Under the pieces are notes generated by a model, which was given only the letters and a program-made list of their open reading frames with translations, was not told the DNA's origin and did no database searches. Of a stretch of 5,658 bases of DNA, positions 1 to 4,738 are shown piece after piece. The DNA is from an uncultured Syntrophobacterales bacterium (lineage in GTDB: Bacteria > Desulfobacterota > Syntrophia > Syntrophales > UBA5619). Where the stretch lies: positions 1 to 5,658 of the forward strand of contig CAIUXU010000210.1 in the NCBI GenBank assembly GCA_903903205.1. Reading direction: 5' to 3'. Position numbers and translations under genes: made by a program. Numbering within the stretch: position 1 is the stretch's first letter; each line of letters starts with the position of its first letter.

Positions 1-143
1 TGGAGAATCTGAATGCCCTGTTCATCCGGGAGAACGCACCGCAGGCGGAACGGCTTCGCAAGTTGAATCAGATCGCCATCCATCAAATGAAACTGCTGAC
101 GGTCGATCCAAGCATCAAGCTGCTTGAAGGAAAGGACAAATAA
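1..143 (+). CDS. C-terminal tail of a KilA-N-like domain protein (5' end outside window)
   Basis: An open frame entering from the left edge encodes 46 visible residues and stops at TAA 141-143. The visible part contains NALFIRENAPQAERLRKLN, followed by IAIHQMKLL and a short charged end (LEGKDK). From memory, this pattern of an 'FI..G/NAPQ.ERL..LN..AI.QM' segment just before the stop occurs at the C-terminus of KilA-N domain proteins, a phage- and plasmid-related DNA-binding family often found inside bacterial restriction-modification operons. The DNA-binding domain itself lies outside the window, so this assignment rests only on the tail. An AAAGGA ribosome binding site for the next frame lies inside the last codons (131-136), and the stop overlaps the next ATG (TAATG), so the two were probably translationally coupled. 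A RhuM- or ORF6N-type relative is the main alternative. Confidence 0.45.
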   Translation, partial: ENLNALFIRENAPQAERLRKLNQIAIHQMKLLTVDPSIKLLEGKDK

Positions 144-205
144 TGGCGTTGCGTAAAGACTTTCCGCAATCTCCGCACCTGCAGATGAAGAAGAAATTAT
201 CATGA
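143..205 (+). pseudogene. 20-codon remnant: N-terminus resembling a type III-like restriction enzyme Res subunit
   Basis: A complete small frame runs from ATG 143 to TGA 203-205 and is preceded at ideal spacing (6 bases) by AAAGGA at 131-136. Its product begins MALRKDFPQSPH and then runs into LQMKKKLS before the stop. From memory of the family, type III-like restriction endonuclease/DEAD-box helicase subunits commonly begin MALxxDFPxSPY/H and continue with a motif near RWFPADE. Here the similarity ends after residue 12, so I infer that the rest of a res gene was deleted or replaced, leaving its start site. The frame begins in the upstream stop (TAATG) and ends in the start of the Bro-N gene (ATGA, 202-205). 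It could now act only as a leader peptide that couples translation of the downstream gene. Alternatively, the resemblance is chance over 12 residues. Confidence 0.45.
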
Positions 206-1062
206 GTACTGAAAAAGACAAAAAACTGGCAGTGTTTGAAGGTAAACGGATCCGCAAAACGCTTCACAATGGGGTATGGTGGTTTGTCATTGTGGATGTG
301 GTCGCCGCCCTTACTGACTCCGCCAATCCCTCTGGTTACCTCAGGGATATGCGTCGGCGCGACCCCTCCTTGGCCGAGGCTTTCCAAGGGGGTGGGCAAT
401 TTGCCCCCCTCCTTGCCTTGGAGTTTCCTACGGCTGGCGGGCCCCAGAAAATCCAGTGCTGGAATACCGAGGGCATCTTCCGTCTGATCCAATCCATCCC
501 CAGCCCCAAGGCCGAACCGCTCAAGCGCTGGCTGGCACGTGTCGGTAAGGAGCGTATTGACGAAATCGAAAACCCCGAACTGGCCATGGGCCGGATGCAG
601 GAACTCTACGAGAAGAAGGGCTACCCCAAGGAGTGGATTGACAAGCGGCTACGGGGGATCGCCGTCCGGCAGGATCTGACCGATGAATGGAAAGACCGGG
701 GCGCTGCGACCCGTCTGGAATTTGCCATCCTGACCAATGAGATCATGCAGGGCGCGTTTGGTCTCAAGGTGGATGAGTACAAGCAAATCAAAGACCTGGA
801 GCGGGAGAACCTCCGCGATCACATGACGGATATTGAGTTGATCCTGACCATGCTGGCCGAGGCAACCACCACAGAGTTGCACCGGGACCGGGATTCACAA
901 GGGATGGCGCCGCTGAAAAAGGATGCCCAGGCCGGCGAGGCCGTGGCCGGAAGGACGCGCAAGGACATTGAGACCCAGACCGGGAAGCCGATGATTTCGA
1001 CCGGGAACTTCAAGGCGTTGACCGGTCGGAGGTCAAAAAGACTGAAGGCGAACGATGACTAA
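202..1062 (+). CDS. Bro-N (BRO family) antirepressor-like DNA-binding protein
   Basis: The 286-residue product has a BRO N-terminal domain over roughly residues 8-120, with hallmarks WWFVIVDVVAALTDS (26-40), YLRDMRRRDP (46-55), CWNTEGIFRLIQSIPSPKAE (86-105) and LKRWLARVG (107-115). A conserved second half carries YPKEWIDKRLRGIAVR (141-156), LTDEWKDRG (159-167), a segment ending LRDHMTDIELILTMLAEA (204-221) and a basic tail (AGRTRKDIE, then RRSKRLK). This architecture matches chromosomal BRO/'antirepressor' proteins, related in outline to DinD, which are found on phages, in defence islands and beside restriction genes. Their biochemical role is mostly unknown. ATG 202 is the only ATG after the in-frame stop at 154-156. 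Its ribosome site (GAAGAAG at 187-193) is weak, and its ATGA overlap with the preceding small frame suggests coupled translation. The length looks normal and the gene appears intact. Confidence 0.87.
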   Translation: MSTEKDKKLAVFEGKRIRKTLHNGVWWFVIVDVVAALTDSANPSGYLRDMRRRDPSLAEAFQGGGQFAPLLALEFPTAGGPQKIQCWNTEGIFRLIQSIPSPKAEPLKRWLARVGKERIDEIENPELAMGRMQELYEKKGYPKEWIDKRLRGIAVRQDLTDEWKDRGAATRLEFAILTNEIMQGAFGLKVDEYKQIKDLERENLRDHMTDIELILTMLAEATTTELHRDRDSQGMAPLKKDAQAGEAVAGRTRKDIETQTGKPMISTGNFKALTGRRSKRLKANDD

Positions 1063-1160
1063 CCATACCCAGGAAGGAAAAGATACTTCAGCCTTCTGGA
1101 AGATGGGAAGCTGGGAATTCCGGGGACATCCATGATTACCCCAATCAAAGGACTTGACCA

Positions 1161-1418
1161 ATGAGAATAGCAAAAATCTCTCCACAACCCAATAGGGTGT
1201 TGTCCATCGTTGCAGACGATGGTCGAATCGGCAATTTTGATGTCAACCCCTATATGGAGTATGAGGCATTTGAAGCCCTTCAAGATCACACCGAATTCCT
1301 GAAGGTTTCCAATGGCGGATACTTTGTTGAGTGGGACTGTGGCGCTGATTTATCAGCCGACACCATAGAGGCTCGATGGCAGGTAGTTGGCAAGGCAACC
1401 CCGCAGATAACTGCCTGA
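1161..1418 (+). CDS. DUF2442 domain protein
   Basis: An 85-residue protein with the DUF2442 layout: an N-terminal strand pair (IAKISPQPNRVLSIVADDG), the family core FDVNPYME (26-33), then FEALQDHTEFLKV (37-49), and YFVEWDCGADLSADTIEARW (54-73) matching the family's 'v.Wp.g.Dl..dtly' end. The family's function is not established. Members usually sit directly after a DUF4160 gene in small toxin-antitoxin-like pairs. No DUF4160 partner is visible here: the 98 bases between the Bro-N stop and this start encode nothing recognisable, so the gene looks orphaned. The start ATG 1161 is supported by AAAGGA at 1147-1152 with about 8 bases spacing. A stop in another frame (TGA 1162-1164) overlaps the start as ATGA, which hints that a coding partner once ran into it. 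Confidence 0.83.
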   Translation: MRIAKISPQPNRVLSIVADDGRIGNFDVNPYMEYEAFEALQDHTEFLKVSNGGYFVEWDCGADLSADTIEARWQVVGKATPQITA

Positions 1419-1441
1419 CCGCCGCATTGGTAATCGGGGGG

Positions 1442-1485
1442 CACAATACCAATTATCGGAGGATAATCCCTTAATGGGTATTATT
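1442..1485. repeat. Nested imperfect palindrome in the gap after the DUF2442 gene
   Basis: Within the 1419-1502 gap, ATTATC (1452-1457) and GATAAT (1462-1467) form a perfect 6-base inverted repeat around GGAG. This is flanked by AATACC (1445-1450) and GGTATT (1477-1482), which are also complementary, so the site folds as a double-armed hairpin. A second pairing, GGATAATCCC with GGGTATTATTCC, is also possible. No T-run follows, so it is not a typical intrinsic terminator. It could be an operator, the scar of a small element, or chance in an AT-rich stretch. Confidence 0.3.
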
Positions 1486-1502
1486 CCCCAGTGTAATCGT
1501 AA

Positions 1503-1619
1503 GCGATCACAGGGTACCTGGTGATCTTTGACCGCGACCCGGAAAAACCCTGGGAGGAGAAGATCTTCCGCAGGGAGGAAAACCGGGACGGAAAGAGGAT
1601 TATCATCTGGGGGATGTGA
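1503..1619 (+). pseudogene. C-terminal remnant resembling an AAA-type ATPase / PD-(D/E)XK family protein
   Basis: One frame, open from just after TAA 1500-1502 to TGA 1617-1619, encodes 38 residues, including GYLVIFDRDPEKPWEEKIF and ending in IIIWGM. I recognise the 'YLVIFDR...WEEKIFRRE...V/IWGM' ending as the usual C-terminus of a widespread family of AAA-like ATP-binding proteins with a PD-(D/E)XK-like end, which are often present in many variable copies per genome. No ATG opens the frame and the body of the gene (several hundred codons) is absent, so this is a decayed tail. The remainder of the 1419-1685 gap holds only the palindrome and a -10-like box. The frame match over 30 or more residues makes chance unlikely, but the family name comes from memory. 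Confidence 0.5.
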
Positions 1620-1656
1620 TTTTTCTAAAGCAGAGAATTGCTTTGGCGATTACAAT

Positions 1657-1680
1657 TATAATGCCGGTTAAACAGGAGGG
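1657..1680 (+). promoter_or_regulatory. Candidate -10 box and strong ribosome binding site for the QueG-like gene
   Basis: A perfect TATAAT lies at 1657-1662 and AGGAGGG at 1674-1680, the latter ending 5 bases before ATG 1686. The AGGAGGG is the best ribosome binding site in the window and fixes the start. The -10 box has no convincing -35 at 16-18 bases (the sequence there is near GAATTG, 1635-1640). The promoter is therefore tentative, and a start at about 1669 would leave a very short leader. Confidence 0.4.
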
Positions 1681-1685
1681 AAACC

Positions 1686-2450
1686 ATGAAAGAAGCTATT
1701 CGTAATTTCGGTCGTGATAACGGGGTGGATGCGGTTGGGTTTGCCGCCATCGGGGATTACCACTCTCCGAGGACACCGGATCCGGGGACACTGCTTCCCG
1801 GGGTCAAATCGATCGTGGTTCTGGGATACCGCGAACTTGACGGGGGGCTCGAATCGGAGAACAAGCAGATCCGGATGATGTCGCGTCTTGCGCTGATGAG
1901 CCTGGTAACCCGAAACAATTATCTGCTTGCGAAATTCATTGAGGACCGGTTCCGGGTGAAGGCGGCAGCGATCGCCCCCTCCTACCCGCTGAACATGACC
2001 GCTCCCGGCATGGGCCTCGTTGCCGACCTCTCGTTACGACATGCTGCGGTCGCCGCTGGACTGGGCGTCTTCGGCCGCCACAACCTCGTCATCCACCCCC
2101 GTTACGGAACGCGGATCATCTTTACCGCCTGCCTCACCGATCTCGCTATCGACTCCGATCCGCCCGTCCAGGACGAGCTTTGCAACCAGTGCAACCTCTG
2201 CGTCGAGTCCTGCCCGGCAAAGGCGCTGGACGAAGAGGGAAAGACGGACCCGATGAAATGCCTCCGCGTCTCCCAGCCGAACGGCATCGGCGGAGCAATC
2301 GCCTATGGGAAGAAGTTTATCGGGGCAACGCCCGAGAGCATGAAGGAACAGCTTGTGAATCCGCGTTTTCTCGAACTCTACCAGGCCTCCTTCATCGGCT
2401 TTGAGTACCACTGTTTCAAGTGCGAGACCGTCTGCCCGGCTTGCCGGTAA
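1686..2450 (+). CDS. QueG-like double [4Fe-4S] cluster protein (epoxyqueuosine reductase-related)
   Basis: The 254-residue soluble product resembles the shortened QueG-like group: a core with VKSIVVLGYREL (40-51), APSYPL (97-102), the conserved 'hAAVAAGLGVFGRHNLVIHPRYG' region (119-141) and an iron-sulfur module. Cysteines C166, C169, C172 and C176 form CxxCxxCxxxCP. C192 follows in KCLRVSQPNG, and C243, C246, C250 and C253 form a C-terminal CxxCxxxCPxC group, enough for two [4Fe-4S] clusters. True QueG is longer and reduces epoxyqueuosine in tRNA with cobalamin. This protein lacks the C-terminal HEAT-like part, so that reaction should not be assumed. It may act as an electron-transfer or corrinoid-related reductase. 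The start is set by AGGAGGG at 1674-1680. The gene stands alone on this strand and overlaps the convergent sulfite reductase gene by 35 bases at the 3' end. Confidence 0.85.
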   Translation: MKEAIRNFGRDNGVDAVGFAAIGDYHSPRTPDPGTLLPGVKSIVVLGYRELDGGLESENKQIRMMSRLALMSLVTRNNYLLAKFIEDRFRVKAAAIAPSYPLNMTAPGMGLVADLSLRHAAVAAGLGVFGRHNLVIHPRYGTRIIFTACLTDLAIDSDPPVQDELCNQCNLCVESCPAKALDEEGKTDPMKCLRVSQPNGIGGAIAYGKKFIGATPESMKEQLVNPRFLELYQASFIGFEYHCFKCETVCPACR

Positions 2451-3285
2451 CGGCAGCAGCCTCCGGCCAGCCTGTGCGCGCGAAGGTTTCGCCCAGACGT
2501 TCCCCCTTGCGGCCTCTGTCCCGATAGGTTTCGAGCAGATCGCCCATGGCGGCGATCACCTCTCCCACATCGCCCAGCCGGGGAATCACTGTCTGCCCGA
2601 GACGGGGGAATCTTCCCATTTTCCCGCCTGCAAAAAGTCGGAACCCCTTCTCGTCGAGGGTGAGCGTCCCCGAAGGACAAACCAGCGCGCAGCCGCCGCA
2701 AAGGATGCACCGGTTTTCATCCAGACGCACCGTCGTCCCCTCGACCGTGATTGCCCCGACCTTGCAGCGCTCCACGCAGGCCCCGCACCCCGTGCATCCC
2801 TCCGGATGGACCGTCACGGAAGCGATGCCACAGATGCCGAGGTCGTGTTCCGCCGGTTTCGGGCAGCCGTTCGGGCAGCCGGCGACAGTGATCTTGATCT
2901 TCGCGTGGGCTCCCTGAAAATCGCGGAAAGCCTCGTCAATCCGCTGCGCCAGAGCCTGGGCATCGATGACCCCGTTCCGGCAGAGCATCCCCGGACAGGC
3001 CGTGACGCCACGGACAACCGCCCCGAGAGCGGCGACCGGGATGCCCCGAGCTTCCAGATCTGCTATCAATTCCGTCGCCCGCTCCGCTGCGACGGGGGCG
3101 ATCTCGATCCCCTGGCGTGTGGTCAGGTGGATGCGCCCGCCGCTGTATCGCTTTGCAATATCGGCGATCGCGGCAAACTGGTCGGCGGTCGCCGCGCCAC
3201 CCGTGAAACGCAATCGTACAGCAACCTTGCCGGCCTCTCGCAGGCGGACGATCCCTTTTTGCTTTTTTTCTGTTGTTACAGCCAT
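2416..3285 (-). CDS. AsrC/Fsr-like siroheme sulfite (or nitrite) reductase with two ferredoxin clusters
   Basis: A 289-residue small reductase. Residues about 8-70 form the NIR_SIR ferredoxin-like half-domain, with the family signature IHLTTRQGIEI (52-62). The siroheme-[4Fe-4S] ligands follow: C97 and C102 (ACPGMLCRNG) and C137/C141 (GCPNGC, CxxxC). A bacterial ferredoxin insert follows, with C164-C167-C170-C174 and C193-C196-C199-C203, each CxxCxxCxxxC. Family members catalyse six-electron reduction of sulfite to sulfide or of nitrite to ammonia in the anaerobic cytoplasm. Which substrate is used cannot be read from the sequence, and no AsrA/AsrB-type partner lies in the window. The C97-C102 spacing is C-x4-C, whereas I expect C-x5-C. 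ATG 3285 is supported by AAGGAG 8 bases upstream. The gene is 51 bases downstream of the GNAT gene on the same strand. Its last 35 bases overlap the convergent QueG-like gene. Confidence 0.85.
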   Translation of the reverse strand: MAVTTEKKQKGIVRLREAGKVAVRLRFTGGAATADQFAAIADIAKRYSGGRIHLTTRQGIEIAPVAAERATELIADLEARGIPVAALGAVVRGVTACPGMLCRNGVIDAQALAQRIDEAFRDFQGAHAKIKITVAGCPNGCPKPAEHDLGICGIASVTVHPEGCTGCGACVERCKVGAITVEGTTVRLDENRCILCGGCALVCPSGTLTLDEKGFRLFAGGKMGRFPRLGQTVIPRLGDVGEVIAAMGDLLETYRDRGRKGERLGETFARTGWPEAAAVTGKPGRRSRT

Positions 3286-3304
3286 TTGTGTCGCTCCTTG
3301 TCTA

Positions 3305-3323
3305 TTTATAACTGAGTCCTCAG
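3305..3323 (-). promoter_or_regulatory. Candidate -10 box with adjacent CTGAG palindrome upstream of the sulfite reductase gene
   Basis: In the 51-base gap before the sulfite reductase gene, the minus strand reads TATAAA (3310-3305), about 20 bases before the start codon. Immediately upstream is CTGAG-GA-CTCAG (3323-3312), a perfect 5-base inverted repeat with a 2-base spacer. A third CTCAG/CTGAG copy overlaps the GNAT stop (3336-3340). No good -35 is visible. A palindrome touching a -10 box suits a repressor site, but this is inference from position only. Confidence 0.25.
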
Positions 3324-3336
3324 CACTTTCTTTTAC

Positions 3337-3837
3337 TCAGCCTCCGGGACAATCTCGGTTCCGTTCGAAACGCTGCTCGGTGACCCTGGTTCCCCACTGT
3401 TCACCTTCCTGCTGAAAAACCAGTTGGAAACCGAACGTTTCGTAGAGGTGGCGTGCCGCATCAAGACCGGCAAAGGTCCAGAGAAAGATCCGGCGATAGG
3501 CCTTCCGGTCGCAAAAAGAGACCGCCTCCGTCATGAGTCTGCGCCCCATCCCCTTCCCGTGTATCGAAGGCGAAACGATGAACCAGCGCAGATGCGCACC
3601 GTCCGTTGCCGCCTTCGATCCGTCAATGGCGATTGCCCCGACCACCCGCTCTTCATGACGGATTGTCCAGAAACCGTCGCGTTCCTTTTCGAAGCGCCGG
3701 AGGAATTCCGCGAGTTCCGTCGCAACCTTGGCCTCGAAAAAGAGGCCAAAATTCCAGTGGCTGTGGTAGTAGGTTGCGTGCATCTCGGCGACACGGCCGA
3801 TGGCCCCTGGGCAATAATCGGAAATCTCGTTCTGCAT
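3337..3837 (-). CDS. GNAT family N-acetyltransferase
   Basis: The 166-residue protein is a single Gcn5-related acetyltransferase domain, which transfers acetyl from acetyl-CoA to an amine. Strand beta-4 and the pyrophosphate loop are visible as LRWFIVSP then HGKGMGRRLM (83-102). The loop has H93 where R or Q usually begins the R/QxxGxG/A motif. The second half, FLWTFAGLDAARHLYETFGF (118-137) followed by EGEQWGTRVTEQRFE, closely resembles the GNAT half of bifunctional MarR-GNAT regulators. Here no helix-turn-helix region precedes it, so this is a stand-alone version. The substrate is unknown. ATG 3837 is preceded by GGAGG about 10 bases upstream. It starts 58 bases after the DUF374 stop and is followed 51 bases later by the sulfite reductase gene, all on the same strand, so co-transcription is possible but a functional link is not evident. 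Confidence 0.9.
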   Translation of the reverse strand: MQNEISDYCPGAIGRVAEMHATYYHSHWNFGLFFEAKVATELAEFLRRFEKERDGFWTIRHEERVVGAIAIDGSKAATDGAHLRWFIVSPSIHGKGMGRRLMTEAVSFCDRKAYRRIFLWTFAGLDAARHLYETFGFQLVFQQEGEQWGTRVTEQRFERNRDCPGG

Positions 3838-3895
3838 CGTACGACTACCTCCAGCTTTGATCTACAACCTTTCGCTTTGACCGAATAAACACAAA

Positions 3896-4738
3896 TTATT
3901 GAGGCTTTCCCGTCTGTGGCCTGTCATCGCGACTTTTTTCCCTCGGTGGGTGGTAGGGCAGCGGAACAGGCTCCGGGACGGGGATGTCGCGAGGATCACT
4001 GTATTGGCCGCAAAGCGCGAACCAGTGGTCGGTCTGGTAGGCCAATCGGTTTAGCCGGTTATCCAGTTCCTGGCGCAGCTCCTCCTGGAGCTCATATCCG
4101 GCGTCCGGCGGGACAAGGATCGGCTCCCGATCAAAGACCGCCACCAGTCGGCAGAATGGCTTGGGGATCATGGTGCGATCCCAACTGCCAATGCGTATAT
4201 TCGGTTCGGCATACCAACTGAAAGGGCAGATAACGGCGCCGGTCCGGGAGGCAGCGGCTATGATTCCATGTTTGGAGACGTAGGGGGGGCCTTTGGGCGC
4301 ATCAACGGCCAAGCCACCCGGTTTTCCTGAATTTACCGAGCTGACAAATTCATCGAGCGCCTCCCTGCCCCCTGTGGTGCTGCTGCCGCGAGGGCTGGTA
4401 TAACCAAAACGCTTGATCAACTGGGCGCCGAGTTCTCCATCCGTACTGCGGCTGGTCATGATGGCGCCGTCCATGTTCCTGAAATGGAAGATGATATAGA
4501 TGATGCCGCGATGCCAGCCGGCGCCAAGCGCTTTGCAGCCGTTCTTTCGCATTTGCTCATCCCAGACATCCTGTCCGAAGATTTGTTTTTTGCAAGTAAA
4601 AAAAAGCAGGTGCATGACAAACCACGCCAGATAGCTTCCGAGCGCCGCGACAAGCCTGGTTTTCAGCCGCTGCCGGGGAACGTGAAGTTTCTCTTTTTTA
4701 CCGTCTGTCTGCAAACCCGCCCCTACAGTTCTCAGCAC
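3896..4738 (-). CDS. DUF374 family lysophospholipid acyltransferase-like protein
   Basis: A 280-residue protein with one N-terminal membrane anchor (about 28-48, LVAALGSYLAWFVMHLLFF) and a DUF374 domain. Family marks are WHRGIIY (75-81, candidate catalytic H76), SRSTDGELGAQLIKRFGY (96-113), RGSSTTGG (117-124), VDAPKGP (145-151, in place of the common DGPRGP) and WDRTMIPKPF (186-195). DUF374 proteins belong to the glycerol-phosphate/lipid acyltransferase superfamily and often lie near lipid A or KDO genes in Gram-negative bacteria, so an inner-membrane role in envelope lipid modification is inferred. The tail (about 252-280) is proline-rich and charged, beyond the usual domain end. The start is GTG 4738-4736, overlapping the upstream membrane-protein stop by 7 bases. 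Its ribosome site (GGAGAG, 4756-4751) is distant, so translation is probably coupled; a TTG eight codons later is an alternative start. Confidence 0.85.
   Translation of the reverse strand: MLRTVGAGLQTDGKKEKLHVPRQRLKTRLVAALGSYLAWFVMHLLFFTCKKQIFGQDVWDEQMRKNGCKALGAGWHRGIIYIIFHFRNMDGAIMTSRSTDGELGAQLIKRFGYTSPRGSSTTGGREALDEFVSSVNSGKPGGLAVDAPKGPPYVSKHGIIAAASRTGAVICPFSWYAEPNIRIGSWDRTMIPKPFCRLVAVFDREPILVPPDAGYELQEELRQELDNRLNRLAYQTDHWFALCGQYSDPRDIPVPEPVPLPYHPPREKSRDDRPQTGKPQ

Noticed and set aside
115..492. 125-residue minus-strand frame over the Bro-N start
   Set aside because: It is antisense to a recognisable Bro-N domain, with no domain signature of its own.
1055..1135. 26-codon frame starting inside the Bro-N end (ATGACTAA)
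   Set aside because: There is no ribosome site, no recognisable sequence and no link to the downstream start. It is probably chance.
1474..1524. 16-codon frame with a GGAGG upstream, in the gap before the ATPase remnant
   Set aside because: The spacing to the start is long (11 bases), the product has no features, and it overlaps the ATPase tail in another frame.
2034..2411. 125-residue minus-strand frame inside the QueG-like gene
   Set aside because: It is the shadow of a gene with clear cysteine-cluster motifs on the other strand.
2401..3315. 304-residue plus-strand open frame, longer than the gene opposite it
   Set aside because: The minus-strand frame carries the complete siroheme and ferredoxin cysteine motifs plus a proper ribosome site. 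The plus frame has no recognisable domain and is a GC-driven shadow.
3838..3895. Possible terminator between the DUF374 and GNAT genes
   Set aside because: There is no stable hairpin with a T-run on the minus strand, only a partial direct repeat (TCAAAG) twice.
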